DNA of 53,061 nt from positions 1 to 53,061 of the forward strand of contig NZ_JAGPOT010000054.1 in NCBI RefSeq assembly GCF_018224015.1, read 5' to 3'. The DNA comes from Pseudarthrobacter albicanus. GTDB lineage: Bacteria; Actinomycetota; Actinomycetes; Actinomycetales; Micrococcaceae. The notes beneath the pieces were generated by a model, which was not told the DNA's origin, made no database searches, and saw nothing but the letters and a program-made list of their open reading frames with translations. Below are positions 42,982 to 51,689 of the stretch, in pieces. Position 1 is the stretch's first letter; the number at the start of each line of letters is the position of its first letter. The position numbers and the translations under genes were made by a program.

Positions 42982-44697
42982 ATGAACACCTCCGTGGAAA
43001 TCCTTGAAGCAGGGTACGACGCCGAGCGCCCGCTGCTGGAAATCCAGGACCTTGCGATCAGCTTCGCCACCAGCAACGGCGAGGTCCAGGCCGTGCGGAA
43101 CGCGCACCTGACCATCATGCCCGGCGAGACCGTGGCCATTGTGGGCGAGTCCGGGTCCGGCAAATCGACGACGGCGCTGGCCGCCATCGGCCTGCTGCCG
43201 GGCAACGGCCGCGTCTCCGCCGGCCGGATCCTTTTCGACGGCGAGGACATCTCGAACGCCGGCGAAAAACGGATGATCGAACTCCGCGGAAACAGCATCG
43301 GCATGGTCCCCCAGGACCCCATGTCCAACCTCAACCCGGTGTGGAAGATCGGCTTCCAGGTCCGCGAGACGTTGAAGGCGAACGGGCTGCCCAGCGGCCC
43401 CGGGGACGTGGCCAAGGTGCTGTCCGAGGCCGGGCTGCCGGACGCCGCACGCCGGGCCAAACAGTATCCGCACGAGTTTTCCGGCGGCATGCGGCAGCGC
43501 GCGCTGATCGCCATCGGGCTCTCCTGCCAGCCACGCCTGCTGATCGCCGACGAGCCGACGTCCGCCCTGGACGTGACGGTGCAGCGCCAGATCCTCGACC
43601 ATCTGGACAAGATGACCTCGGAACTGGGAACGGCGGTACTGCTGATCACCCACGACCTCGGCCTGGCCGCCGAGCGCGCGGACAAGGTCGTGGTCATGTA
43701 CCGCGGGCAGGTTGTCGAATCCGGGCCGTCGCTGGAGCTGCTGCAGAACCCGCGGCACCCCTACACCCAGCGGCTGGTGGCGTCGGCGCCGTCGCTGGCG
43801 TCCCGGCGTATCCAGGTGGCCAAGGAACTCGGCGTCGAATCGGACGAACTGCTCGCACCGGGCGAGGACGTCGTGGTGGAGCCGGCCCTGCCCGAAGAGG
43901 TCCTGCAGATCGAGAACCTGAGCAAGGTCTTCAAACTGCGCTCCGGCTTCGGCCGTTCGACGGACTTCACCGCCGTGGACGACGTTTCCTTCGGCGTCAG
44001 GCGCGGCACGACGACGGCGATCGTGGGGGAGTCGGGTTCCGGCAAGTCCACCGTGGCGCAGATGGTCCTGAACCTCCTGGCGCCGACGTCGGGGAAAATC
44101 ATCTTCGACGGCGTGGACACCTCCACGCTGAACACCAAGCAGATCTTTGCGTTCAGGCGCCGCGTGCAGCCGATCTTCCAGGACCCGTACGGTTCCCTGG
44201 ACCCGATGTACAACATCTTCAGGACCATCGAGGAACCGCTGCGGACCCACAGGATCGGGGACAAGGCCAGCCGGGAAAAGAAGGTCCGCGAACTCCTGGA
44301 CCAGGTGGCCCTGCCGCAGTCGGCCATGCAGCGGTACCCGAATGAGCTCTCCGGCGGCCAGCGCCAGCGCGTCGCGATTGCGCGTGCCCTGGCCCTGGAT
44401 CCGGAGGTGATCATCTGCGACGAGGCCGTGTCCGCCCTGGACGTGCTGGTGCAGGCCCAGGTGCTGAACCTGCTCGCCGAGCTGCAGTCACGGCTGGGCC
44501 TGACCTACCTGTTCATCACCCACGACCTCGCGGTGGTCCGGCAGATCGCCGACCACGTGTGCGTGATGGAAAAGGGCAAGCTGGTGGAGACGGGTTCCAC
44601 CGACGACGTCTTCGATTCGCCGCAGCGGGACTACACCAAGGCCCTGCTCAACGCCATTCCGGGGGCACGCCTCATGCTGCCGCCGGAAGTTGCCTGA
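42982..44697 (+). CDS. Oligopeptide ABC transporter fused double ATPase (DppD-DppF type)
   Basis: A 571-residue protein holding both ATPases of a peptide importer in one chain. The first domain has GESGSGKST, FSGGMRQRA and LLIADEPTSALD; the second has GESGSGKST, LSGGQRQRVAIA and VIICDEAVSALD. In the second, Ala replaces Pro of the usual DEP. Fusion of OppD and OppF is frequent in actinobacteria. ATG 42982 follows AAAGGGGA; an ATG at 42967 overlaps the oppC stop but lacks that site. A strong hairpin ends the operon. Confidence 0.93.
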   Translation: MNTSVEILEAGYDAERPLLEIQDLAISFATSNGEVQAVRNAHLTIMPGETVAIVGESGSGKSTTALAAIGLLPGNGRVSAGRILFDGEDISNAGEKRMIELRGNSIGMVPQDPMSNLNPVWKIGFQVRETLKANGLPSGPGDVAKVLSEAGLPDAARRAKQYPHEFSGGMRQRALIAIGLSCQPRLLIADEPTSALDVTVQRQILDHLDKMTSELGTAVLLITHDLGLAAERADKVVVMYRGQVVESGPSLELLQNPRHPYTQRLVASAPSLASRRIQVAKELGVESDELLAPGEDVVVEPALPEEVLQIENLSKVFKLRSGFGRSTDFTAVDDVSFGVRRGTTTAIVGESGSGKSTVAQMVLNLLAPTSGKIIFDGVDTSTLNTKQIFAFRRRVQPIFQDPYGSLDPMYNIFRTIEEPLRTHRIGDKASREKKVRELLDQVALPQSAMQRYPNELSGGQRQRVAIARALALDPEVIICDEAVSALDVLVQAQVLNLLAELQSRLGLTYLFITHDLAVVRQIADHVCVMEKGKLVETGSTDDVFDSPQRDYTKALLNAIPGARLMLPPEVA

Positions 44698-44765
44698 GCC
44701 GGGCTGATTCACTGGCCCTTCCATTGGGGACTTCCATTTGGGGCCTTCAACCGGGACTTCCACCG

Positions 44766-44810
44766 GGCAGGAGCCGGTGTCCGCCCTCGCGGCGGGCACC
44801 GGCTCCTGCC
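44766..44810. terminator. Bidirectional terminator
   Basis: A stem of about 20 pairs (44766-44785 with 44791-44810, one G-U pair, loop CTCGC) lies between the convergent ATPase and SGNH-hydrolase genes. Confidence 0.75.
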
Positions 44811-44817
44811 GTTAAGG

Positions 44818-45711
44818 TCAAGATTCCTTGGCCCCGAGCCCCAGTGCCTTCAGCCTTGTGCCCAGCAGCCCTCCAAGGATGTCGTTGCCGGCGGCATTCA
44901 TGTGGATGCCGTCGGCCAGGAGTTTGCTCAGGTTGTACCGGGTCAGCCAGTCCCCGACGCCGACGAAAGGAATCCCGTTCTTCTCCGCGATCGTTCCCAG
45001 CAGGGTGTCGACCTGGGTGCGGCGGCCGCCGCCGTAGTTTGCGCCGCGGGCGAGCGTGCCGATCATGGCGAACTTGCTCGCGGGGTAGCGCTGCTGGAGG
45101 ACGCTGATCAGTTGCTCCGCATTGGCGACGATCTGGGCATCGGTTGCCCCTTTTACCGCATCATTCCCGCCGCCCTGGATGACTACGAGGGACGGATCAC
45201 CGTAGGGCAGTTTCCAATCGCCGCGCTGCAGGGCGGTGAGGTAGTTGCCGGTCTTGCCGTTTGCGGCCACGAAACCGGTGCCGCCCAGGCCGCAGAAGAA
45301 CGGCTTGTAGCCCAGGGCGGCGAGGGCCTGCCGGGGCCACGCGTTGGGCGGCTCGGACTGGGAGTCGCCGATCAGCACGGCCGTGTGCCGGATATCCTCA
45401 ACGATGACCTCGTCGCGGCCGTTCGCGGGATTCCGGTAGGCCGAGCCGGCCGGCAGCGTGGCGGGATCCGTGCCGGCCCTCGCGAGACTCTTGCTCCCGG
45501 TCCCGGCCGCCGCTCCGGCGGCTGCCGGTTCGCCGGGAGCGCCGCCGGGCGCAAGGAGAGGCTTCCCCTGGATGCCGTGACCCGATCCGGTGCGGGAGTC
45601 AGGGACGGCGTCGGGGTTCTGGGAAAGCGGAGCCTGTCCGCAGCCGCCCAAAAGGACGCCAAGGGCGAACATCGGTGCGGCCAAGCGGAACAGGGCCGAG
45701 GCGTTGCGCAT
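44818..45711 (-). CDS. SGNH/GDSL-type hydrolase lipoprotein
   Basis: A 297-residue secreted esterase-fold protein. The signal peptide ends with LGGC, lipid-anchor C24, followed by about 70 disordered Gly/Ala/Pro residues. The SGNH residues are S117 in GDSQS, G144 or a neighbour in GLGGTGF, N183 in QGGGNDA, and D267/H270 in DGIH. Members deacetylate or de-esterify polysaccharides, peptidoglycan or lipids. It is divergent from typA across a 280-base gap. The substrate is not predictable. Confidence 0.88.
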   Translation of the reverse strand: MRNASALFRLAAPMFALGVLLGGCGQAPLSQNPDAVPDSRTGSGHGIQGKPLLAPGGAPGEPAAAGAAAGTGSKSLARAGTDPATLPAGSAYRNPANGRDEVIVEDIRHTAVLIGDSQSEPPNAWPRQALAALGYKPFFCGLGGTGFVAANGKTGNYLTALQRGDWKLPYGDPSLVVIQGGGNDAVKGATDAQIVANAEQLISVLQQRYPASKFAMIGTLARGANYGGGRRTQVDTLLGTIAEKNGIPFVGVGDWLTRYNLSKLLADGIHMNAAGNDILGGLLGTRLKALGLGAKES

Positions 45712-45991
45712 TGATGTCTCCGGACTGGCTTGCTGCTACCTGAGCAATGATGGTGCATGAACGCCCGAAAAACCAGTGACTTTACTCACGGTTAACCAGC
45801 GGATTTCGCGCCCCGCCCCCTGCGCCCGGCACTGGCGGTTGGGGTTGGGCTGGCGATTTTAGGCCAATAAATGCCCAATCGTTTAGACTCTTAGAAGGTG
45901 CCCTGTGCCAAAAGGGCTTATCCGTCGTGCGTTCCGGTTGGAAATGTCGCGATACAACAGCTGACGTCACCACTGAATCGAGCAATAACGC
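45712..45991. promoter_or_regulatory. Divergent region between SGNH-hydrolase and typA
   Basis: A 280-base non-coding gap. A TAGACT box at 45884-45889 lies in an A/T-rich stretch and could drive typA with a leader of about 95 bases. A short CCCT/AGGG hairpin around 45901-45918 lies in that leader. Both are tentative. Confidence 0.35.
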
Positions 45992-47920
45992 ATGTCTGAA
46001 ACCACCACCAAAACAACCGCAAACACTGCATCGCGCAGTGACCTGCGCAACGTCGCGATCGTGGCCCACGTTGACCACGGCAAGACCACCCTGGTCGACG
46101 CCATGCTCAAGCAGACCAACTCCTTTGCCGCCCACAACCACCTCGAAGACCGCGTCATGGACTCCGGTGACCTGGAACGCGAAAAGGGCATCACCATCCT
46201 GGCCAAGAACACCACCGTGGCCTACAACGGACCGTCCTCCAAGGGCGAGACCATCACGATTAACGTGATCGACACCCCGGGCCACGCCGACTTCGGTGGC
46301 GAGGTGGAGCGCGGCCTGTCCATGGTCGACGGCGTCGTCCTCCTCGTCGACGCCTCTGAGGGCCCGCTGCCCCAGACCCGCTTCGTCCTGCGCAAGGCCC
46401 TGGCCGCGCACCTGCCGGTCATCCTCCTGGTCAACAAGACCGACCGCCCCGACGCGCGGATCGAAGAAGTTGTCCACGAGTCCATGGACCTCCTCCTGGG
46501 CCTGGCCTCCGACCTCGCCGACGAAGTTCCGGACCTCGACCTGGACAAGATCCTCAACGTCCCCGTGGTCTACGCCGCCGCCAAGGTCGGCCGCGCGTCC
46601 CTGGAGCAGCCCGCCGACGGCTCCGCCCCGGACAACGAGGACCTGGAGCCGCTGTTCCAGACCATCATCGAGCACATCCCGGCGCCGACCTACAACCCGG
46701 ACGGTGTCCTGCAGGCGCACGTCACCAACCTGGACGCCTCCCCGTTCCTGGGCCGCCTCGCACTGCTGCGCATCTACAACGGCACCCTGCGCAAGGGCCA
46801 GACCGTCGCCTGGGCACGTGCCAACGGCGAACTGAAGAACGTCAAGATCACCGAACTCCTCGCCACGAAGGCCCTGGACCGTGTTCCGACCGAGTCCGCC
46901 GGCCCCGGCGAGATCGTCGCCGTCGCCGGCATCGAGGAAATCACCATCGGTGAGACCCTGACCGACGCCGACAACCCGCAGCCGCTGCCGCTGATCACCG
47001 TTGACGATCCGGCCATCTCCATGACCATCGGTATCAACACCTCGCCGCTGGCCGGCCGGGTCAAGGGCGCCAAGGTCACGGCCCGCCAGGTCAAGGACCG
47101 CCTGGACAAGGAACTGATCGGTAACGTCTCCATCAAGGTGCTCCCCACCGAGCGTCCTGACGCCTGGGAAGTCCAGGGCCGTGGCGAGCTCGCGCTGGCC
47201 ATCCTCGTCGAGCAGATGCGCCGCGAAGGCTTCGAGCTGACTGTCGGCAAGCCGCAGGTTGTCACCCGGACCATCGACGGCAAGATCCACGAGCCGATGG
47301 AACACATGACCATCGACGTGCCGGAAGAATACCTCGGCGCCGTCACGCAGCTCATGGCCGCCCGCAAGGGCCGCATGACCAACATGGCCAACCACGGCAC
47401 CGGCTGGTGCCGCATGGAGTTCATCGTTCCGGCCCGTGGCCTGATCGGTTTCCGCACCAAGTTCCTCACGGACACCCGCGGTGCCGGCATCGCGGCTTCC
47501 ATCTCCGAGGGCTACGAGCCCTGGGCCGGCCCGATCGAGTACCGCACCAACGGTTCGATGATCGCCGACCGCGCCGGTGTTGTGACGCCGTTCGCCATGA
47601 TCAACCTGCAGGAACGTGGCTCCTTCTTCGTCCGGCCCACCTCCGAGGTCTACGAAGGCCAGATCGTCGGCGAGAACTCACGCGCCGACGACATGGACGT
47701 CAACATCACCAAGGAAAAGAAGCTCACCAACATGCGTGCCGCTTCCTCGGACACCTTCGAGAACCTGACGCCGCCGCGCGACCTGACCCTCGAAGAGTCC
47801 CTCGAATTCGCCCGCGAAGACGAGTGCGTCGAGGTCACCCCGGAAAGCATCCGCATCCGGAAGCTCATCCTGGACGTCAACCAGCGTGCCAAGTCCAACC
47901 GGGCCCGCGCCAAGTCCTAG
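45992..47920 (+). CDS. typA: Translational GTPase TypA/BipA
   Basis: A 642-residue ribosome-binding GTPase that aids ribosome assembly and stress or cold adaptation. G1 is [10 protein letters not shown]3 [13 protein letters not shown]4 [12 protein letters not shown]-like domains II, III and V follow, then the BipA-specific C-terminal domain ([42 protein letters not shown]). Full length and intact. Only a weak GAGCAA ribosome site precedes ATG 45992. Peptide-binding lipoprotein, typA, fdxA and dapC occur in the same neighbourhood in mycobacteria. Confidence 0.96.
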   Translation: MSETTTKTTANTASRSDLRNVAIVAHVDHGKTTLVDAMLKQTNSFAAHNHLEDRVMDSGDLEREKGITILAKNTTVAYNGPSSKGETITINVIDTPGHADFGGEVERGLSMVDGVVLLVDASEGPLPQTRFVLRKALAAHLPVILLVNKTDRPDARIEEVVHESMDLLLGLASDLADEVPDLDLDKILNVPVVYAAAKVGRASLEQPADGSAPDNEDLEPLFQTIIEHIPAPTYNPDGVLQAHVTNLDASPFLGRLALLRIYNGTLRKGQTVAWARANGELKNVKITELLATKALDRVPTESAGPGEIVAVAGIEEITIGETLTDADNPQPLPLITVDDPAISMTIGINTSPLAGRVKGAKVTARQVKDRLDKELIGNVSIKVLPTERPDAWEVQGRGELALAILVEQMRREGFELTVGKPQVVTRTIDGKIHEPMEHMTIDVPEEYLGAVTQLMAARKGRMTNMANHGTGWCRMEFIVPARGLIGFRTKFLTDTRGAGIAASISEGYEPWAGPIEYRTNGSMIADRAGVVTPFAMINLQERGSFFVRPTSEVYEGQIVGENSRADDMDVNITKEKKLTNMRAASSDTFENLTPPRDLTLEESLEFAREDECVEVTPESIRIRKLILDVNQRAKSNRARAKS

Positions 47921-47954
47921 TTCCGGCGATCCTCGCTGAAACAACGGGTCATTT

Positions 47955-48332
47955 GTGAATAAGGGAGCTGCCGGGACGGCAGGCGGCATCGCCGCCGCCG
48001 TGCCGGCAGCTCTTTTTGTTGCCGCGGCCGGCACCGCCCTGCACCGGCAGGACGTCCTGCTGGCCGGCGTCGGGCTTCCCTGGGGTGCCATGGCCGCGTT
48101 GCTGCTGCTCGGTTCCGTCCAGCTGTGGCTGGGGGCGGCGTTCCGCTCGGCCCTTCCGACGGCGGCCTGCGGCATCCTCTGTTACGCACTGACGGGCTGG
48201 TGGAGCACCCTGGAGACCGGCAAGCGGCTCATCATCGCCGACACGGCGGGGAATCTCTGGATCTTCGGCATGGCAGTCGTCACAGTGGGCATGCTCGCCT
48301 GGTGCAGGCGCTACCGGCCGCCGCGGGACTAG
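47955..48332 (+). CDS. Small integral membrane protein, function unknown
   Basis: A 125-residue protein with four hydrophobic segments and a basic C-terminus (WCRRYRPPRD). Its place between typA and fdxA matches actinobacterial proteins of the DUF6113/Rv1171-like kind, but this assignment rests mainly on position. GTG 47955 is the only sensible start; no strong ribosome site is present. No motif suggests a function. Confidence 0.7.
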   Translation: MNKGAAGTAGGIAAAVPAALFVAAAGTALHRQDVLLAGVGLPWGAMAALLLLGSVQLWLGAAFRSALPTAACGILCYALTGWWSTLETGKRLIIADTAGNLWIFGMAVVTVGMLAWCRRYRPPRD

Positions 48333-48389
48333 CTTCCACACCCCCGCCCGCTCAGCCTCGCCCCGCCCCCTCCTGCCCAGCCGTCTCCT

Positions 48390-48520
48390 TGGGACATGCC
48401 CATTTTTCGGCCGGCGGGTGGGCATAGTGGCATCATGTCCATCCCTGCCGCCTTGCAGCGGGCATGTCCAGGCATGTCCGCGGGACATGCCCTTTCCAGG
48501 CATCGCCGCCTGGACATGCA
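48390..48520. repeat. Left cluster of GGACATGTCC-type palindromic repeats
   Basis: Copies at 48390-48402 (TGGGACATGCCCA), 48419-48425 with 48435-48441 (TGGGCAT, nine bases, ATGTCCA), 48459-48470 (CGGGCATGTCCA), 48470-48480 (AGGCATGTCCG), 48482-48492 (GGGACATGCCC) and 48511-48520 (TGGACATGCA). Two copies form a perfect nine-base hairpin (48471-48479 with 48483-48491, loop GCG). Copies occur in both orientations with irregular spacing, so this is not a CRISPR array. The cluster ends 62 bases before the nuclease-like gene. Confidence 0.8.
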
Positions 48521-48570
48521 CTTGTGCACATAGCGACTGGTCCGCCTGTTCATGCCGCGTCCGGCGGCGG

Positions 48571-48576
48571 CAACAT
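48571..48576 (+). promoter_or_regulatory. -10-like CAACAT of the nuclease-like gene
   Basis: CAACAT, six bases, then ATG 48583. It follows the leaderless geometry found elsewhere in the window, though the first base is not T. Confidence 0.3.
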
Positions 48577-48582
48577 GGCCGG

Positions 48583-49392
48583 ATGGTCAATATCATTCAA
48601 GTGCTCTCACGGTACGACGGCGTCGCGCGCGCCAAACATCTCGCCGCGGCGGGAGTCTCGGACTTCCAACTCAAGGCCGCGATGGCACGCGGAGACGTTT
48701 CCCGGGTTTCCCGGGGCGTCTATGCGCTGCCCGGTGCCGATGCGCAGCTTGTTTCCATCCGCTCTCTTCCGGCCGAGCCGGCCTGCGTCAGCGCTGCACA
48801 TTTCCGCGGGCTCTGGGTTCTTGACGCCCCGCTCCAGCCCCACGTTGCGCTGACCCACAGCCGGAACTACCCGGGATTCGTCTGCCACAGATCGGCCGCG
48901 CCCCCGACCCTCATGGACTCGGTGGTCCAAAGCCTGCGATGTCTGCCGGAGCTTGACGGGCTCGTCATCGCCGAATCCGCCGTCGTGCTCAAAGGCCTCC
49001 CGCTGTCCGGGCTGCGCGGCCGGCTGGACGGCCGGAACGACGTCAGGGAACGCCGGATCGTGGCCGGGATCGTCCCGCAATCGCAGTCAATCATCGAGTG
49101 CATGGCCAGGTTTCTCCTGCGGCGGGCCGGCTTCCATGTCGAATCGCAGGTCAATATCCCCGGAATGGGCCATCTGGACCTCATGGTCGACGGCAAGCTC
49201 GGCATCGAGACAGACGGCGCCGGCTTCTATATGGACAAGACAAGCTTCGAAGAGGACCGACGGCGGTGGAATGTCACCACCCGGCTGGGAATCCCGACCC
49301 TGGTGGTGAGCTACCCGCTGCTCAAGAGCCGACCCCAGGAATTCGTTGCCATGGTCCGTGATGCGCTGAACAGTCTCTCCGCTGCGGCGTAA
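48583..49392 (+). CDS. AbiEi-like winged-helix / DUF559-like endonuclease-fold protein
   Basis: A 269-residue protein. Residues 1-50 resemble the AbiEi antitoxin N-terminal winged helix (IIQVLSRYDGVARAKHLAAAGVSDFQLKAAMARGDVSRVSRGVYALP). Residues about 168-260 resemble the DUF559/Vsr-type PD-(D/E)xK fold, with E172, D199 (GHLDLMV), E209 and D211 (LGIETDG) in the expected places and a DRRRWN stretch after them. Such proteins are common in actinobacteria and often called AbiEi-domain proteins; activity is unproven. No ribosome site precedes ATG 48583. Palindromic repeat clusters lie on both sides, the right one starting three bases after the stop. Confidence 0.75.
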   Translation: MVNIIQVLSRYDGVARAKHLAAAGVSDFQLKAAMARGDVSRVSRGVYALPGADAQLVSIRSLPAEPACVSAAHFRGLWVLDAPLQPHVALTHSRNYPGFVCHRSAAPPTLMDSVVQSLRCLPELDGLVIAESAVVLKGLPLSGLRGRLDGRNDVRERRIVAGIVPQSQSIIECMARFLLRRAGFHVESQVNIPGMGHLDLMVDGKLGIETDGAGFYMDKTSFEEDRRRWNVTTRLGIPTLVVSYPLLKSRPQEFVAMVRDALNSLSAAA

Positions 49393-49395
49393 CAG

Positions 49396-49551
49396 TGGAC
49401 ATGTCCCACACAGTGGCTGTACCACCACTGGACATGTCCCCCTCTGATGGCCGCGACTGGACATATGGCTGAAATGTCCATTGGGAGGACCCAGAGGAGG
49501 GCATGTCCAGTGGTGGACGTGGCATGGGAGCACCAGGGGAGGGCATGTCCA
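49396..49551. repeat. Right cluster of GGACATGTCC-type palindromic repeats
   Basis: Copies at 49396-49408 (TGGACATGTCCCA), 49429-49440 (TGGACATGTCCC), 49458-49464 with 49474-49480 (TGGACAT, nine bases, ATGTCCA), 49499-49509 (GGGCATGTCCA), a degenerate TGGACGT at 49514-49520, and 49541-49551 (GGGCATGTCCA). A 25-base inverted repeat with two differences (49422-49446 and 49492-49516, arm beginning CCACCACTGGACATG) encloses the central pair. The sequence also serves as the convergent spacer before the next gene. Confidence 0.82.
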
Positions 49552-49573
49552 CTGGCGGGCAGCGCGTGCGGGC

Positions 49574-49822
49574 TCAGGCCGCGGGCGGCCGCGGGGTGCG
49601 GCGGGGCGGGGCGGGCGGCACTTCCTTGGCGGCGGCCACGAGCGCCAGCGCAATGACGACGTCGGAGCGCCGGGTGCGGACGGTGCACTCGCCGTCGGAC
49701 TTGCCCACCAGCTCGCCGAGCGCATCCGTCAGGCCGCCCTCAATGCGGTATCTGACCACCACGCGGGTGCCGAGCGGGGCGTCCGCAAGGAACTGCTGCG
49801 GCACAGACGAAGGCGAACTCAC
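49574..49822 (-). CDS. Small SH3-like protein of unknown function
   Basis: An 82-residue protein with a predicted beta-rich core (PLGTRVVVRYRIEGGLTDALGELVGKSDGECTVRTRRSDVVIALALVAAAKEV). This resembles the N-terminal module of actinobacterial GNAT proteins, but no acetyltransferase domain follows. A Pro/Arg tail ends it. GTG 49822 lies six bases past a TAGAAT box (49834-49829), one of the clearest leaderless starts here. It is divergent from fdxA. Confidence 0.72.
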   Translation of the reverse strand: MSSPSSVPQQFLADAPLGTRVVVRYRIEGGLTDALGELVGKSDGECTVRTRRSDVVIALALVAAAKEVPPAPPRRTPRPPAA

Positions 49823-49828
49823 CCGTTC

Positions 49829-49834
49829 ATTCTA
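49829..49834 (-). promoter_or_regulatory. -10 box TAGAAT of the small SH3-like gene
   Basis: On the minus strand TAGAAT, GAACGG, GTG 49822. No ribosome site is present. Confidence 0.55.
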
Positions 49835-49969
49835 GCCGCGGCGCCATGTGACGCGTCCGGCTAGGTTCGCGTGAACCGGCTGGGGGATAATAGGCTCAGT
49901 AGTTAGCCCGGCGCCAGGCCGGGACATCATCCGGCCGGTCGCCGGAACCAACGTGGAGAGGCAAGGGAC

Positions 49970-50296
49970 GTGACGTACGTAATCGCGCAGCCGTGTGTAG
50001 ATGTCAAAGACAAGGCATGTATTGAGGAGTGCCCCGTCGATTGCATCTACGAGGGTGAGCGTTCCCTGTATATCCACCCGGACGAATGCGTGGACTGCGG
50101 CGCCTGCGAGCCCGTCTGCCCCGTGGAGGCCATCTACTACGAGGATGACACCCCCGAGGAATGGGCCGACTACTACAAGGCCAACGTCGAGTTCTTTGAC
50201 GATCTCGGGTCCCCGGGCGGCGCCGCGAAGATCGGCAACACACACACCGACCACCCGATGATCTCCGCCCTGCCGCCGCAGAACCAAGACAACTAA
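49970..50296 (+). CDS. fdxA: Ferredoxin FdxA, 7Fe type
   Basis: A 108-residue ferredoxin with one [3Fe-4S] and one [4Fe-4S] cluster. The cysteine pattern C9, C17, C21, then C40-x2-C43-x2-C46-x3-C50 matches Azotobacter-type 7Fe ferredoxins, in which the spacing after the first Cys leaves one cluster at three irons. An acidic C-terminal half follows. GTG 49970 has AAGGGA upstream. It lies 13 bases before dapC, the same pair as fdxC-dapC in mycobacteria. Confidence 0.94.
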   Translation: MTYVIAQPCVDVKDKACIEECPVDCIYEGERSLYIHPDECVDCGACEPVCPVEAIYYEDDTPEEWADYYKANVEFFDDLGSPGGAAKIGNTHTDHPMISALPPQNQDN

Positions 50297-50309
50297 GGCG
50301 GGCGGTTCG

Positions 50310-51458
50310 GTGACATCTGCGCTGCGCAGCTTCGGCCTCAGCCTGCCCGACTACCCGTGGGAGGCGATGGCGCCGTATCTGGCCCGCGCGGCCGCGCACC
50401 CCGGGGGAGTCGCCAACCTCTCCATCGGCACGCCGGTGGACCCCACGCCGGTCCTGCTGCAGGACGCCCTGCGCGCCGCGGCCAACGCCCCCGGCTACCC
50501 CACGGTCCACGGCACCCCGGCGCTCCGGGAAGCCATCGCCGGGTGGTTTGAGCGCCGCCGCGGTGTGCCCGGCCTGGATCCGCAGCACGTGATGCCCACC
50601 GTCGGCTCGAAGGAGCTCGTGGCCTGGCTGCCGTTTCTGCTGGGCCTGAAGGCGGGCGACGTCGTCGTCCGTCCCACGGTGGCATACCCCACCTACGACA
50701 TCGGTGCGACGTTCGCCGGCGCCGAGCAGGTTGCCGCGGACGACCTCGACGAGCTCGACGCCGACACCCGGGCGCGGGTGCGGCTGGTCTGGGTCAATTC
50801 CCCGGCCAACCCCACCGGCAGCGTCCGGGACATCCCCTCGCTGCGGCACATCGTCAGCCAGGCCCGGGAGATCGGCGCCGTGGTGGCCTCCGACGAGTGC
50901 TACGCCGAGCTCGGGTGGGGACAATGGGACGTCCAGCGCGGCGGCACCCCGGTGCCGAGCATCCTGGATCCGCAGGTCTCCGGCGGATCCCACGACGGGC
51001 TGCTGGCCGTCTACTCCCTGAGCAAACAGTCCAACGTGGCCGGCTACCGGGCCGCCTTCGTTGCCGGGGATCCCGCCCTCATGGCCAGCCTGGTCAACAG
51101 CCGCAAGCACGCGGGAATGATCGTGCCCTATCCGGTCCAGGAGGCCATGCGCGTGGCCCTCGGCGACGATTCCCACGTCGTGGCGCAGAAGGACCTCTAC
51201 CGCGGCCGGCGCCAGCGGATGGTGCCGGCGCTGGAACGCTTCGGGCTGACGATCCACGAATCCAAGGCCGGCCTCTACCTGTGGGCTACCGCAGGCGAAG
51301 CAACCTGGGACACCGTGGGCCGGCTCGCGGACCGCGGGATCGTCGTCGGCCCCGGCGTTTTTTACGGGGACGCCGGCAACGGGTTCATCCGGGTCGCGCT
51401 GACGGCAACCGATGAACGCATCGATACTGCCGTGGCACGGCTCACCGAGGGGCCGTAA
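50310..51458 (+). CDS. dapC: Succinyldiaminopimelate transaminase DapC
   Basis: A 382-residue class I PLP aminotransferase of the actinobacterial DapC group, acting in the succinylase branch of lysine and diaminopimelate synthesis. The PLP lysine lies in YSLSKQSNVAGYRAAF; VNSPANPTGSV, VASDECYAELGW and a terminal GNGFIRVALTATDERID are typical. GTG 50310 is used with a GGCGGG upstream. Cotranscription with fdxA is likely. The assignment rests on sequence type and on the conserved fdxA-dapC pairing. Confidence 0.9.
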   Translation: MTSALRSFGLSLPDYPWEAMAPYLARAAAHPGGVANLSIGTPVDPTPVLLQDALRAAANAPGYPTVHGTPALREAIAGWFERRRGVPGLDPQHVMPTVGSKELVAWLPFLLGLKAGDVVVRPTVAYPTYDIGATFAGAEQVAADDLDELDADTRARVRLVWVNSPANPTGSVRDIPSLRHIVSQAREIGAVVASDECYAELGWGQWDVQRGGTPVPSILDPQVSGGSHDGLLAVYSLSKQSNVAGYRAAFVAGDPALMASLVNSRKHAGMIVPYPVQEAMRVALGDDSHVVAQKDLYRGRRQRMVPALERFGLTIHESKAGLYLWATAGEATWDTVGRLADRGIVVGPGVFYGDAGNGFIRVALTATDERIDTAVARLTEGP

Positions 51459-51464
51459 CAATAC

Positions 51465-51480
51465 TGTGACAGGTGCCACA
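51465..51480 (+). promoter_or_regulatory. CRP/GlxR-like site upstream of gltA
   Basis: TGTGACAGGTGCCACA matches the actinobacterial CRP (GlxR) pattern TGTGA-N6-TCACA at nine of ten defined positions. It starts seven bases after the dapC stop and about 210 bases before gltA. The right half also belongs to a small hairpin (TGCCAC-AA-GTGGCA, 51474-51487, then TGTTTT) that may terminate dapC. Confidence 0.4.
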
Positions 51481-51689
51481 AGTGGCATGTTTTAGGCCCT
51501 TGGCAGGGGCCGCGGATTAGTGCCACCCGCGAAGTGCCGGTACTTTTTAACTGACTATCAATGGTGGCTTTCCACAAGAAGGCAGCGCAGCCTTTGGAAT
51601 ACCTGTCCGAAACAGGTTCCACAGGCCGATTCACCAGAGGTTGGACCAGCTTTCTACACAGAGGCCCCGACGCCTCATGAGGAGACTCC

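Noticed and set aside
48435..48533. A 32-codon frame starting six bases after a CATAGT box inside the left repeat cluster
   Set aside because: It consists largely of translated repeat copies, shows no recognisable domain and has no ribosome site. The -10 match is probably a by-product of the repeat.
48390..49551. CRISPR array
   Set aside because: Copies are short, occur in both orientations, spacing is irregular and a gene lies in the middle. No cas genes are visible.
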